Shown here piece after piece: positions 53,224 to 62,709 of a stretch of 64,000 nucleotides of DNA (the first letter of the stretch is position 1; each line of letters begins with the position of its first letter). This DNA is from Streptomyces finlayi (GTDB lineage Bacteria > Actinomycetota > Actinomycetes > Streptomycetales > Streptomycetaceae). Location: NCBI RefSeq assembly GCF_014216315.1, contig NZ_CP045702.1, positions 1,178,001 through 1,242,000 on the forward strand. The letters run 5' to 3'. Position numbers and translations under genes: made by a program. The notes under the pieces are model-generated. The model worked only from the letters and a program-made list of their open reading frames with translations. It ran no database searches and was not told where the DNA came from.

Positions 53224-53255
53224 CCCGTGCCGCCGTCAGCTGGCGGCGGCACGGG
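53224..53255. terminator. Orphan hairpin in the amidohydrolase-SnoaL spacer
   Basis: Perfect 12-bp stem CCCGTGCCGCCG / CGGCGGCACGGG with an 8-nt loop. No gene ends next to it; it may be left over from a lost gene. The 701-bp spacer 52968-53668 otherwise holds copy 2 of the 30-bp element. Confidence 0.5.
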
Positions 53256-53503
53256 CGCGCGCCCGGCCTTCGGGGGGAGTCCGGCCGACCGCACTGAGGC
53301 TTTCCGCGTACGAAGCGGAGCCTCCACCGCTGAGAACGACACCGGGCAGCAACCGGTCACACCTCACGAAAGTTCGCCGGGTGCAGCACCACGGTGAAGC
53401 CCGCACACCCCCGATGCCCTACGGCCCGCAAGTCGGCTGCCTGCTCCTCATGCGGGGCGCGTCGGCAGCCGCGACGTGAGGAACGGACGCCTTCCGAGGG
53501 CTG

Positions 53504-53533
53504 GACCAGCGACATAGGTCGATCAGCCGATGT
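53504..53533 (+). repeat. 30-bp element, copy 2 (upstream of the SnoaL-like gene)
   Basis: Identical over 30 bp to the reverse complement of 44941-44970, with partial similarity continuing a few bases on each side (CGC-GG after the core). It ends 135 bp before the start at 53669. Its placement relative to the gene matches copy 1 and osmC. Confidence 0.7.
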
Positions 53534-53668
53534 CCGCGGGCCCGTTCACGAGGAAGGTCTACCGAGGCGGGCGCGTGCTCGGCCGCAGCGCCCGGAACCC
53601 GCGTTCTCGGGCCGCCGCGGGCTGCCGCGACGCGTCGGCCGCCCATCGACACAGCACGGAGGCACCAC

Positions 53669-54082
53669 ATGACCACGCACCAGCACGACGAACAGACCGC
53701 CACGGGGTGTGCGGTGGTGGAGGCGTTGTACAGCTCCCTCGCCGAGGGCGACGTCCCCGCGCTGCTCGCGGGACTCGACGAGCGAATCGAATGGGTCGTC
53801 CCGCCGGGTCTGCACTACGGGGGCACGTACAGGGGACGTGAGCAGGTACTTGAGAACGTCTTCTCCCGTTTCGTCACCGAGTGGCAGGACTTCACCGTCG
53901 CACCCGCGGAGATCATGCAAGCCGGGGACCGTGTCGTCGCGCTCGGCCACTACAGCGCCACGAACCTGGCCACCGGGAAGCCGATGCGGACGCGCTTCGT
54001 GCACATATGGCGACTGCGGGACGGCGTCCCCGTGCACTTCGAGACCGTCCTCGACACCCACACCATGGTCGCCGCGACGTGA
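53669..54082 (+). CDS. SnoaL-like/NTF2-fold protein
   Basis: 137 residues with the cone-shaped alpha+beta NTF2 fold of SnoaL-like proteins: VVEALYSSLAEGDVPALLAG, then IEWVVPPGLHYGGTYRG, VVALGHYSATNLATGKP and TRFVHIWRLRDGVPVHFETV. Members include polyketide cyclases, isomerases and many proteins of unknown role. ACGGAGG 6 nt before ATG. It is followed after 165 bp by an O-methyltransferase gene on the same strand, a pairing often seen in tailoring or stress clusters. Confidence 0.85.
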   Translation: MTTHQHDEQTATGCAVVEALYSSLAEGDVPALLAGLDERIEWVVPPGLHYGGTYRGREQVLENVFSRFVTEWQDFTVAPAEIMQAGDRVVALGHYSATNLATGKPMRTRFVHIWRLRDGVPVHFETVLDTHTMVAAT

Positions 54083-54247
54083 ACCGGCGCTGACCGGGCG
54101 CGACTGCGGCACCGAAGGCCCGGTGCCGCACATACAGCGCCGCATTCGCCGGTGGTCGACGCCGGGCACGAACCCGACCCCTCGCAGCGATCCGGCCGAG
54201 TGCCCTTGGCTCCGCACAGTTCCGAACCGAATCGAAAGACGCAGCTC

Positions 54248-55315
54248 ATGACTTTGTTCGAACACGATTTCGTCGCGGCTGGTTCCGCCGAACCGCCCGG
54301 GGACGACACGGGGCGCATGCTCCAGATGATGACAGGGTATTGGGTCACCCAGGTGGTCCGGTCCGCGGCCGAGCTGCGCATAGCCGACCACCTGCACCCC
54401 GGTGGTGCCACGGCCGCCGACATCGCCGCGGCGGAGTCGCTGGACACGGATTCGACCTTCCGGTTCCTGCGGGCCTGCGCCTCGCTCGGACTCGCCACGT
54501 CGACGGACGGGGAGCGGTTCGTCAGTACGTCTCTGCTCGACACCCTGCGCACCGACGCCCCGGAATCCTTGCGGGACCTGGCACTGTGGGGTGGGGCCGA
54601 GTCGCACTGGCTGCCCTGGGGACGGCTGTCGGGTGCGATCCGCAGCGGCACCACCCAGGCGAAGGCCGCTCTCGGCGCCTCCTTCTTCGACTGGCTCGCC
54701 ACCGTGCCCACGGAGGCCGAGGTGTTCACCAACGCCATGACCGCCATGACGCGCGGCCTGGCCCACCAGCTGGCGGACGTGATCCGGCTCAAGGGCACCG
54801 AGGTCGTCGTGGACGTCGGTGGTGCCGGCGGGAACCTCGTCCAGACGCTCATGCAGCGGCATCCCGGACTGACCGGGGCGGTCCTCGACCTCCCGCACGT
54901 GGGTGCCGAGGCGGACGCCTCCGCGTCGAGCCTGGGGGTCACGGACCGGTTCACCTTCGTCGGCGGTGACTTCTTCGAGAAGGTGCCGTCCGGGGACGTG
55001 CACCTGCTGAAGTTCGTCCTGCACGACTGGGACGACGACGCCTGCGTACGCATCCTGCGCAACTGCCGGGAGTCACTCGAACCGGGTGGACGCGTGCTGG
55101 TGATGGAACTCCTCGTGGACGAGGTGGGCACACCCGGCCTGCAGCCGCTGATGGACCTCAACATGATGGCGCTGTCGACCGGACGCGAGCGCAGCCTCCA
55201 CGAGTTCGGGAACCTCTTCGAACGGGCCGGCCTGACGCTGACCAGAACGACGTCGTCGGCGTCCCTGGTCTCCGTCCTGGAACTCACGCCGTCCGACCCA
55301 CGCCCGGGGCAGTGA
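54248..55315 (+). CDS. SAM-dependent O-methyltransferase (Methyltransf_2 type)
   Basis: 355 residues from ATG 54248. The N-terminal dimerisation/winged-helix domain (MMTGYWVTQVVRSAAELRIA, then DTDSTFRFLRACASLGLATS) is followed by a Rossmann SAM domain with glycine motif VVDVGGAGGNLVQTLMQ, then GGDFFEKVPSGDVHLLKFVL and HDWDDDACVRILRNC. This is the class of plant caffeate and bacterial polyketide O-methyltransferases; the His of HDWDD is the usual catalytic base. The upstream extension to GTG 54152 is not conserved-looking. The acceptor is unknown. Confidence 0.9.
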   Translation: MTLFEHDFVAAGSAEPPGDDTGRMLQMMTGYWVTQVVRSAAELRIADHLHPGGATAADIAAAESLDTDSTFRFLRACASLGLATSTDGERFVSTSLLDTLRTDAPESLRDLALWGGAESHWLPWGRLSGAIRSGTTQAKAALGASFFDWLATVPTEAEVFTNAMTAMTRGLAHQLADVIRLKGTEVVVDVGGAGGNLVQTLMQRHPGLTGAVLDLPHVGAEADASASSLGVTDRFTFVGGDFFEKVPSGDVHLLKFVLHDWDDDACVRILRNCRESLEPGGRVLVMELLVDEVGTPGLQPLMDLNMMALSTGRERSLHEFGNLFERAGLTLTRTTSSASLVSVLELTPSDPRPGQ

Positions 55316-56122
55316 GTTCCGCCCCCTGAGAAACCGGTGTCCGTGCACCGGCGGACGCGTCCGTGTGGGAGAACCGTGCACACGATGGCGGATCCGGTTC
55401 TCTCACGGCAGCGTCCGGGCCCGTGCCTCATCGGCTCGCCGCACCTTGCCCGGTGTCGGTTCACGGTCGCGGCCGCACACGCCACCGAAGCGGTCGGGGC
55501 GGGCGGGCACGACGGTGGCCGGACGGGAGAGTCCGCCCGCACATCGCCGGTTTCGTGACGAACGAGGCGCCCGTGGAACTCCGTTCAGCTCTGCTCGATC
55601 CGGCCTCGCCGGCCGGCCCAGCACGTCCCGGACCGGCCGGCGGGACGGAAGCGGCGGCGCCTCGAAAAAGTTCCCGGCGCCGGAAGCACCCATGGGGCAC
55701 GTTCGAGTGACTGACACCGGTGCGGCCCCGGCGGCACGAGGCCGCGCGGTGAACCCGTCGGACAGCCGGTGTCCCCGACGAGGCCGGTCACTCGGCCCGC
55801 ACAGGCCGAGAAGGTTACCGCGCGGAATCCCGCCGACCCTGTCTGTCGGACACCGCGCTCGCCGGTACTCGCCGTGCCCGTGGCCGGCCCCGGACACGCT
55901 CGGAACCGCGCTGCTCGCCCCCACGGCAACAAGGGGCAGGACCTCGTGTCCGGACGGGACGGACCAGTTCAGGTGGCCTCTGCGGGGACCAGGCCCCCAC
56001 GGCACCGCAGGAGCGCCCTGGCCGGTTCCAGGCTCCCTGCCGATGCTCTATGCCCTACGGCCTAGGCCACCTTCCTTCCGGCGGCCGACGCCGTGTCGCC
56101 CGCTGCGCGAAAGGATCGTCAC
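55316..56122. other. 807-bp spacer without a supported gene
   Basis: A weak hairpin CCGGTG / CACCGG (55334-55351) follows the methyltransferase stop. Long frames on both strands exist but have random-looking, Arg/Pro/Gly-rich composition and no ribosome sites. The 10-bp palindrome GGCCTAGGCC lies near 56060. Confidence 0.45.
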
Positions 56123-56440
56123 ATGGATCGAATCGATGTCCTCACTGTCCTGGTGACCGCACTGGCCCTTGCCGCCATCGTGTGGTCCAAGCCGCTGAAG
56201 AAGCAGCCGTTCTGGCTCTTCCTCCTCCTGTGCCTCGTCTTCCACCCAGTGGCCACGGCGCTGCTCTCGGCGCTGGAACCGACCGCGGGTGCCGCCGGCC
56301 CCGTGACCGAGTGGACCTTCCTGTTCAGCGCGAACGTCCTGTTCGCCGCCCTCGTCGCGTCGGCCCACCGCGGAATCACGTCCTTTCGGAACGTACGCGC
56401 CGAGCGGCACTCCCCGTACCGCCAGGACATCGAGGTCTGA
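56123..56440 (+). CDS. Small membrane protein of unknown function
   Basis: 105 residues with about three hydrophobic helices (DVLTVLVTALALAAIVW, FWLFLLLCLVFHPVATALL and EWTFLFSANVLFAALVASA) and a basic C-terminal tail. I do not recognise the family. AAAGGA precedes ATG. It lies 44 bp upstream of the secreted peptidase gene on the same strand, so the two may be co-transcribed. Confidence 0.65.
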   Translation: MDRIDVLTVLVTALALAAIVWSKPLKKQPFWLFLLLCLVFHPVATALLSALEPTAGAAGPVTEWTFLFSANVLFAALVASAHRGITSFRNVRAERHSPYRQDIEV

Positions 56441-56484
56441 GCGTTCGACCTTTCCACCCGTTACGACTTCGGATCGGCAGAAGC

Positions 56485-58062
56485 ATGTCTCCTCACCACC
56501 GCTCGTCCCGGACAGCCGTCGCCCTGGCGTCGCTGGCCGTACTGGCAGCCGCCGGGACCACGGCCTGCGACCCCGACGCCGGCGAGGCTTCCGGGCCGCC
56601 CCCGGTGCCTCGTACCCTCACCGAACAGAGACCGCACTGGACCGCGTGCTCTGCTCCGTCCACGGCCCAGGGCGGCGGTGACAAGCCCGAGAAGCTGCCG
56701 GACGGAACGACGTGGCAGTGCGGAACAGTGAAGGTGCCGTTGGACTACGCGAACCCCGGCGGCAAGACCATGGACCTCGCCCTCATCAGGGCGAAAGCCG
56801 CCCCGGCTCCCGGCAAGAAGCGCATCGGATCCCTGCTCTTCAACTTCGGTGGACCCGGCGGGTCCGGGGTCTCGACGCTTCCCCTCATGGCCGGCGACGA
56901 CTACATGAAACTGCACAAGCGCTACGACCTGGTCTCCTTCGACCCGCGCGGGGTCGGGGACAGCGCCGGCGTGCGGTGCCTGGACACGAAGCCCATGGAC
57001 GCGCGGCTGGCCGCGGACTCGACCCCGGACCACGCCGCGGAAGAGAAGACCTATACCCGCGGGGCACGTGCGTACGCCAGGTTCTGCGAAAGCAACTCGG
57101 GCGCGGTTCTGGAGCACGTCGGCACCCAGCAGGCCGCACGTGACCTGGAGCTGATGCGCCAGGTCCTGGGTGACGCGAAACTGAACTACTTCGGCATCTC
57201 CTACGGAACGCAGCTCGGTGGCGTCTACGCCCACCTCTTCCCTGAGAACGTCGGACGACTGGTCTTCGACGCCGTGGTCGATCCCACCGAGAACGTCCTC
57301 ACCAGTGGACTCGGTCAGGCCAAGGGGTTCCAGGGCGCGCTGCGGAATTTCCTCAAGGACTGCGCGAAGCAGGACTCGTGCTTCTTCGAGGGCGATGATC
57401 CCGCTCAGGGTGAGAAGGAGATCGTCGAGCTGATCGAGCGCCTGGACAAGCGACCGCTGCCCACCGATTTCGAACGCCCCCTCACCCAGAGCCTCGCCCT
57501 CAACGGCATCGCCGCCGCCCTCTACGACAAGGAGGGCTGGTTGCTGCTCAGGGCCGCGCTGGGTGAGGCTGAGACGGGGAACGGCTCCACGCTGCTGGTG
57601 CTCTCCGACGCGCTCAACCAGCGTGCCGAGAACGGCAAGTACTCCAACATCAACGCCGCCAACACCGCGGTGAACTGCGCCGACTACAAGGACCGTTACA
57701 CCGCCGCCGACGTACACCGGCATCTTCCCGACTTCCGCAAGGCGTCCGGTGTGTTCGGCGACTGGATGGCCTGGGGGCTGCTCCAGTGCACCGGTTGGCC
57801 CGTCGAAGGCCACGCGCCAACCGTCGACGTCGCGGCCGACGGCGCGGACCCCGTCCTCGTCATCGGCAACACCGGTGATCCCGCCACCCCCTACGAGGGA
57901 GCCGAGAGGATGGCGGACGAGCTGGGCGAAGGAGTCGGTGTCCGCCTCACCGTCGACGGTGAAGGCCACGGCACCTACGGCGTCAACGACTGCCTGACCG
58001 GGTTGGTCGACACGTACCTGCTCGACGGGGCGGTCCCGAAGAACGGCACCACCTGCTTGTGA
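56485..58062 (+). CDS. Secreted alpha/beta hydrolase, tripeptidyl aminopeptidase (TAP/SlpD) type
   Basis: 525 residues. The N-terminus is a signal peptide with lipobox-like GTTAC (about residues 23-28), so it is probably a lipoprotein. The alpha/beta hydrolase core has oxyanion region NFGGPGGSG, nucleophile Ser in YFGISYGTQLGGVYAHLFP, and a C-terminal TAP-like domain carrying Asp in VIGNTGDPATPYEGA and His in DGEGHGTYG. Streptomyces TAP and SlpD/E remove N-terminal tripeptides from secreted proteins. Six or more Cys could form disulfides. Confidence 0.9.
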   Translation: MSPHHRSSRTAVALASLAVLAAAGTTACDPDAGEASGPPPVPRTLTEQRPHWTACSAPSTAQGGGDKPEKLPDGTTWQCGTVKVPLDYANPGGKTMDLALIRAKAAPAPGKKRIGSLLFNFGGPGGSGVSTLPLMAGDDYMKLHKRYDLVSFDPRGVGDSAGVRCLDTKPMDARLAADSTPDHAAEEKTYTRGARAYARFCESNSGAVLEHVGTQQAARDLELMRQVLGDAKLNYFGISYGTQLGGVYAHLFPENVGRLVFDAVVDPTENVLTSGLGQAKGFQGALRNFLKDCAKQDSCFFEGDDPAQGEKEIVELIERLDKRPLPTDFERPLTQSLALNGIAAALYDKEGWLLLRAALGEAETGNGSTLLVLSDALNQRAENGKYSNINAANTAVNCADYKDRYTAADVHRHLPDFRKASGVFGDWMAWGLLQCTGWPVEGHAPTVDVAADGADPVLVIGNTGDPATPYEGAERMADELGEGVGVRLTVDGEGHGTYGVNDCLTGLVDTYLLDGAVPKNGTTCL

Positions 58063-58255
58063 CGAACGTCGAGTGGCTTCGGCTCGGAAGCGGCGCTCCG
58101 GTATCACTTCACCCGACTCACGGCGATGCCGCCCGGCCGCTGTCGCCGTACGTTCGGCATGGCCCGAGGGCAGCGCCCGAGGACGGCCACCATGGCGTGA
58201 TGTTCAGGTTCTGTGTCCGGCATCGGGTGGCTCGCCCCGGACCAACGATTGGATC

Positions 58256-59179
58256 ATGAGAAACATGACTGATGTACAACAGCAGATCGACGAGTCCGGA
58301 ACGGTCCGGATCGGGGACCGGACGATCAACCGCCTGTCGTTCGGCGCCATGCGCCTCGCCGACAAGGAGATCTGGGGACCGCCCGCGGACCGCGGGAACG
58401 CGGTACGCGTCGCGCGCCGTGCCGTCGAGCTCGGCGTCAACCACATCGACACCGCGGACTCCTACGCCTTCGGCGTGACCGAGGAGATCCTGCGCGAAGC
58501 ACTTCACCCCTACCCCGACGACCTGTTGATCGCGACCAAGGCGGGTCAGGCTCAGGTACGGCCGGGGGTGTGGGAGCCCGTCGGACGCCCCGCCTATCTG
58601 CGACAGCAGTGCGAGGCCAGTCTCCGCCGCCTGGGCACGGAACGTATCGATCTCTTCTACCTGCACCGTGTCGACCCACTGGTGCCGTTCGACGACCAGA
58701 TCGGCGCGATGAGGGAACTGCAGGACGAGGGCAAGATCGCCCACTTCGGACTGTCGAGCGTCACGGTCGACCAGATCGAGTCCGCACAGAAGATCATCGA
58801 TGTGACAGCCGTGCAGAACATCTTCAACGTGGCGGCTCGCGTGGGAGAGGACGTCCTCGAACACTGCGAACGGGAGCAGATCCCCTTCATCGCGTGGTTT
58901 CCGATCATGAGTGGCGAGCTGGCCCTCGCCAACAGCGTCGTCGCCGAAGTGGCGGCGGAGCTGAACGCGACGCCCGCGCAGGTGGCTCTCGCCTGGCTGC
59001 TGAACCGGTCGAGCGTGCTCTGCCCCATCCCCGGCACGTCCTCGATCACTCATCTTGAGGAGAACGTCGCCGCGTCCGCGCTGCGGCTCACCGATGAGCA
59101 CCTCGCCCGCCTGGCCCCGCTGCGGCTGGCCGAAGACGAACTCGCGCAGCTTCTCGCAGCCGGCTCGGCCCAGGAGTAG
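58256..59179 (+). CDS. Aldo/keto reductase
   Basis: 307 residues. TIM-barrel AKR motifs: GVNHIDTADSYAFGVTEEIL (catalytic Asp and Tyr), DDLLIATKAGQ (Lys), IDLFYLHRVDP (His), and the NADPH-binding C-terminus LCPIPGTSSITHLEENVAA. It would reduce carbonyl compounds with NADPH; the substrate is unknown. The ATG at 58265 is an alternative; neither has a strong ribosome site. It is convergent with the SDR gene across a strong shared terminator, next to an MmyB-type regulator. Confidence 0.9.
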   Translation: MRNMTDVQQQIDESGTVRIGDRTINRLSFGAMRLADKEIWGPPADRGNAVRVARRAVELGVNHIDTADSYAFGVTEEILREALHPYPDDLLIATKAGQAQVRPGVWEPVGRPAYLRQQCEASLRRLGTERIDLFYLHRVDPLVPFDDQIGAMRELQDEGKIAHFGLSSVTVDQIESAQKIIDVTAVQNIFNVAARVGEDVLEHCEREQIPFIAWFPIMSGELALANSVVAEVAAELNATPAQVALAWLLNRSSVLCPIPGTSSITHLEENVAASALRLTDEHLARLAPLRLAEDELAQLLAAGSAQE

Positions 59180-59219
59180 CCGCAGGCACAGCACTTGCCG
59201 CGCACCGGCCCATGCCCAG

Positions 59220-59262
59220 GTGCCGTGCCCTCACCGAAGACGTCGGTGAGGGCACGGCACCA
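59220..59262. terminator. Very strong bidirectional terminator between AKR and SDR genes
   Basis: Perfect 18-bp stem (GGTGCCGTGCCCTCACCG and its complement) with a 7-nt loop AAGACGT, 40 bp after one stop and 64 bp after the other. Confidence 0.92.
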
Positions 59263-59326
59263 GGCGATTCGCCGTCTGCTGCGGTACGGCCACGGTGCGT
59301 GGCCGGAGGCGGGACGGTCGGAGAAG

Positions 59327-60037
59327 TCACCAGGGCACGGAGCCGGTGGCGCCGACGAAGGCAGGGCTCGGCGTGCTGGTCCCCGCGGTGGCGGCGGCGA
59401 CGATCACCGCGGCGCCCTCCTCGACGCTCTGGGTGCCCTGGTGGCCGTTCAGGTCGGTCGCCGTGAACCCGGGGTCCACCGAGACCACGCTGATCTGCGG
59501 GAGGGACTGCGCGTAGACGGCGGTCAGCATGTTGAGTGCGGCCTTGGAGGAGTTGTAGGCCAGCAGCGGCGCCCAGGCCGGGAGCAGATCGCTGTGGGCG
59601 GCCGGGTCGGCGTTGATCGTCAGCGAGCCCAGCCCGCTGGACACGTTCACGATCGCGGGCCGGGCCGCGGCCTGGAGCAGGGGCAGGAAGGCGCGGGTGG
59701 TGCGTACGACGCCGAAGACGTTGGTGTCGAAGACGTACTGCAGGTCGGCGGCGGTCAGCTCGCCGGCCGGGGCGGCGGGGCCGGCGATGCCCGCGTTGTT
59801 GACCAGGACGTCGACCCTTCCCGCCTCGGCACGCACCTGTGCGGCGGCTGCGGCGACGGACGCGTCGTCGGTGACGTCGACGAGCAGCGGACGTGCTCCA
59901 AGGGCCTTGGCGGCCTGCTGGCCGCGGTGGGCGTCGCGGGCTCCGGCGTAGACGGTGTGGCCCGCCTCGACGAGGCGGCGGGCAGTTTCGAATCCGAGGC
60001 CCTTGTTGGCCCCGGTGATCACGGTGACTGTTGTCAT
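59327..60037 (-). CDS. Short-chain dehydrogenase/reductase
   Basis: 236 residues from ATG 60037. Classical SDR: TGANKGLG cofactor motif, DVTDDAS, NNAGIAG, catalytic Ser in VNVSSGLGSL and YxxxK in LAYNSSKAALNMLTA, and the PG motif in VDPGFTATDLNGHQG. It probably uses NADPH (Arg after the second strand, GARDAHR). It is divergent from the MmyB-type XRE gene at 60141 with a 103-bp shared promoter region, the usual arrangement of such a regulator and its target. Confidence 0.92.
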   Translation of the reverse strand: MTTVTVITGANKGLGFETARRLVEAGHTVYAGARDAHRGQQAAKALGARPLLVDVTDDASVAAAAAQVRAEAGRVDVLVNNAGIAGPAAPAGELTAADLQYVFDTNVFGVVRTTRAFLPLLQAAARPAIVNVSSGLGSLTINADPAAHSDLLPAWAPLLAYNSSKAALNMLTAVYAQSLPQISVVSVDPGFTATDLNGHQGTQSVEEGAAVIVAAATAGTSTPSPAFVGATGSVPW

Positions 60038-60140
60038 GCCGTTCAGCCTGCGCGGCACGGGCCGGGACAGGGAGAGCCCTCCTCAACGGGGGGTCGGCCA
60101 GTACCAGGCTGTTCACGCGAGAGGGACGGAGAATGGACGC

Positions 60141-60983
60141 ATGAACGACGATCCTGTGGCCCTCGGTCAGGCCCTGCGCCACTGGCGTGACCGCACCGGT
60201 CCCGAAGACCTGGGCCTTCCCCGTGGCGGAGTGCGCCGGGCGCCCGGGCTGCGCCGCGAGGAGCTGGCCCAGCTCGCCGGACTGTCCGTCGACTACGTCG
60301 TCCGGCTGGAACGGGGCCGGGCCACCTCACCCTCCCCGCAGGTCCTCGCCTCCCTCGCCCGCGCCCTGCGCCTGAACGAGACCGAACGCGACCACCTTTA
60401 CCTGCTGGCCGACCAGGCACCGCCCACCAGCGGCCAGGTCTCCCCGCACGTGCCGCCCAGCGTCCAGCGGCTTCTCGACCAGCTCAACGGCAGCCCGGTC
60501 AGCGTCCACGACGCCGCCTGGAACCTCATCTCCTGCAATCCCCTGTGGGCCGCCCTCATGGGCGACCCCTCCCCCTGGCGCGGCAAGGAACGCAACATCG
60601 CCTGGCGGCACTTCACCCGCCAGCCCACGCGCGTCGCCCACACCCCCGACCAACAGGACCGCTTCGAAACCGCCCTCGTCTCAGACCTGCGTTCCTCCGC
60701 CGCCCGCTACCCCGCGGACACCCGGCTCACAGCCCTCATCAACGACCTGCGCGGCGTCAGCAACCGCTTCGACGACCTCTGGGACTCCCACACGGTCGGC
60801 TTCCACACCACCGACAGCAAGACCGTCCACCACCCCGATCTCGGACCGGTCGCCATCGACTGCGACACCCTCACCGTCCCCGGCGACGACCTGCGCATCG
60901 CCGTCTGCTCCCCGCCCCTGGGTACTGCCACAGCCGACCAGTTCGCTCTGCTGAACTCCATCGGAACTCAGGTCCTCAGCTGA
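60141..60983 (+). CDS. XRE regulator with MmyB-like ligand domain, divergent from the SDR gene
   Basis: 280 residues. The N-terminal HTH (APGLRREELAQLAGLSVDYV then VRLERGRATSPSPQVLASLA) and MmyB-like C-terminal domain (AAWNLISCNPLWAALMG, then FDDLWDSHTVGFHTTDSKT) are typical. It probably represses the SDR gene and itself, responding to a small molecule. ATG 60141 is used because the ATG 8 bp upstream is in another frame and stops after three codons. It is the second MmyB-type regulator in the window. Confidence 0.9.
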   Translation: MNDDPVALGQALRHWRDRTGPEDLGLPRGGVRRAPGLRREELAQLAGLSVDYVVRLERGRATSPSPQVLASLARALRLNETERDHLYLLADQAPPTSGQVSPHVPPSVQRLLDQLNGSPVSVHDAAWNLISCNPLWAALMGDPSPWRGKERNIAWRHFTRQPTRVAHTPDQQDRFETALVSDLRSSAARYPADTRLTALINDLRGVSNRFDDLWDSHTVGFHTTDSKTVHHPDLGPVAIDCDTLTVPGDDLRIAVCSPPLGTATADQFALLNSIGTQVLS

Positions 60984-61315
60984 CACGCTCGGCAGTCAGC
61001 AGTCGGCAGTCAGCGACATCTCTGACCGTGGACGCGTGGCACGCACACTCTGCCCTCGCGTTCGACCCGGTGCGCACCTGCCGCCCACGGAGCCGTCGCC
61101 GACCACGCTGTGCCGGGTACGGGATGCTCACGACCGGGCCGCGCGCCGAGGCCGTACGGCCGCCGGGTGCGCATGTCATCGATCTGACGCGGCTCGGCCT
61201 CGGGCTGCCCGACGTGGAGGGGGACGAAATGCCGGAGGGGGGCCGCGAGCGCGATACGAACCGCCCCACGGCCGGCACACTCCAGTGCGCCGAACGCTCG
61301 GTCATCGGCCGGATC

Positions 61316-61458
61316 GACCTGCGCCGGCCGGGACGTCCGGTTCCCCCCGGAAGGCGCCGCGTGAGCCGACGTTCACGATCGCGCCGCCGCTACCGCGTTC
61401 GAGCAGGTGGTGGGCCACGGCCCAGCTCAGGTCGGCCGCCGCGAGGAGGTTGACAGCC
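61316..61458 (-). pseudogene. Internal fragment of an SDR gene
   Basis: The minus strand encodes AVNLLAAADLSWAVAHHLLE then RGSGGAIVNVGSRGAFRGEP, the NxxA/P...SxxxG portion of an SDR. The catalytic Tyr region has degenerated (DVPAGAGRSGR instead of a YxAsK pattern). There is no start, stop or cofactor domain. The stretch 60984-61315 before it contains no recognisable gene. Confidence 0.5.
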
Positions 61459-61482
61459 AGCGGCTGGCGGGCCTGGCCGACG

Positions 61483-61760
61483 CCCCGCGGCCGGGTCGGC
61501 GCAAGCCGGAGCTGGTGCTGTCCGAGGCTGAGCGCGCGGAGTTGACGCGCTGGGCGCGACGGGCGAAGACCGCTCAGTATCCGGCTGCGCGCGAAGACCG
61601 TGCTGCGGTGCGCGGAAGGCGGGACGAACAAGGAGATCGCCGCCGAACTCGGTGTCGCCCATGGAACGGTCAACCGATGGCGGTCGAGGTTCATCCGCTT
61701 GCGGCTGGACGGGCTGACCGATGAGCCGCGCCCCGGCCGGCCGCCCACCGACGCAAACCA
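61483..61760 (+). pseudogene. N-terminal fragment of an IS630-type transposase with a frameshift
   Basis: RKPELVLSEAERAELTRWAR with RAKTAQYPA is followed in another frame by VLRCAEGGTNKEIAAELGVA and HGTVNRWRSRFIRLRLDGLT up to DEPRPGRPPT. Together these are the helix-turn-helix N-terminus of IS630/Tc1-like transposases. One frameshift near 61590 separates the two parts, and the DDE domain is absent. Confidence 0.7.
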
Positions 61761-61929
61761 CCGCGGGGATGTCCGGACGCCGGAGCCCGGGATCCCGGGA
61801 CGGCCGGCCCGCGGAGCATGTGAAGACACCTCTCCGTAATCGCAGTTGAACCTCTTCCCTCCTTTCCGCGTAGAGCTGATACGGGGCGCCGTGTCCGCGC
61901 CTTCGAAACTCCGCGCGAAAGGACCGCCC

Positions 61930-62343
61930 TTGCCCCCCCAGTTATCGGTGAACCGACGATCCGTCCTGCGAGTCGCAGGCATCATCGCCGCGACCACTCT
62001 CGGCAGGGTCGCCGTTCCGGCCCCGGCCGCCGCTCCAGCCGTGCGGACGGTCGGAGTACCGTGCGCTGCCGTCCGTTCGTTCCACGGCGGAGCTGCGCGC
62101 GCGGTCCGGACGAACTTCGCCGTCCACCACGTCGGCGCCACCGGGAACGGACCGGAGCGAAGGCCGAGGGCCCGGCTGTCCGGGCAGGACTGCGGCCGGG
62201 GAACGCGGGCGGCACTGCAGCCGCTGTGCGGCGCGGGCACCGACGGGGACGCCGGCGCTTCCGCGAGGGGCGCGACCGCGCCGGTGCCGGCCTGCGGGGT
62301 CCCGGGCACGAGTCCCAGCCGTCCGAAGACGCAGGCGGCGTAA
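61930..62343 (+). CDS. Possible Tat-exported protein or remnant
   Basis: TTG at 61930 has AAAGGA 7 nt upstream and opens a frame with a good Tat signal: NRRSVLRVAGIIAATTLGR then VAVPAPAAA. The following 100 residues are Arg/Gly/Cys-rich and resemble no family I know, and composition suggests a frameshift after the signal peptide. It is either a small secreted protein or a decayed gene of which only the export signal is intact. The rest of 62344-62709 shows no gene. Confidence 0.35.
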   Translation: MPPQLSVNRRSVLRVAGIIAATTLGRVAVPAPAAAPAVRTVGVPCAAVRSFHGGAARAVRTNFAVHHVGATGNGPERRPRARLSGQDCGRGTRAALQPLCGAGTDGDAGASARGATAPVPACGVPGTSPSRPKTQAA

Positions 62344-62709
62344 GCCCCGTCACGATCAACACGGTGACCGGCCCGCCGGGTCACGCCGCGGTGAGTCCGA
62401 CAGTGCGACGCGCAGGGAACGTCGAGTGCGCCAACCGGGCCCAGTGGGGTGCCGACTCATCCCCTCGTACCGATCGAGCACTCGTCCCCACCGTGCCAGG
62501 GCCTGTCCGCCCCCATAGCCCGCGCCTCCGACCACAGCCGAGAACCTCGGCGGAGACGGCACGAAGAGCAGCCCTGATTCCGCGTACGGCCGGCTCCCGC
62601 GACCGGGCCGTGCGTCCTCACCGAAACCCTTCGGACCACTGTGTCCGCTCGAGAATCCCGCCGTCGTCCCTCCTTTCCCATCACACCGTCTTTGAACTGA
62701 AAGGCAGTC

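Noticed and set aside
55365..56156. Long frames in the 55.3-56.1 kb spacer (both strands)
   Set aside because: Arg/Pro/Gly-rich, no domain, no ribosome site; the plus-strand frame also runs into the start of the small membrane protein gene.
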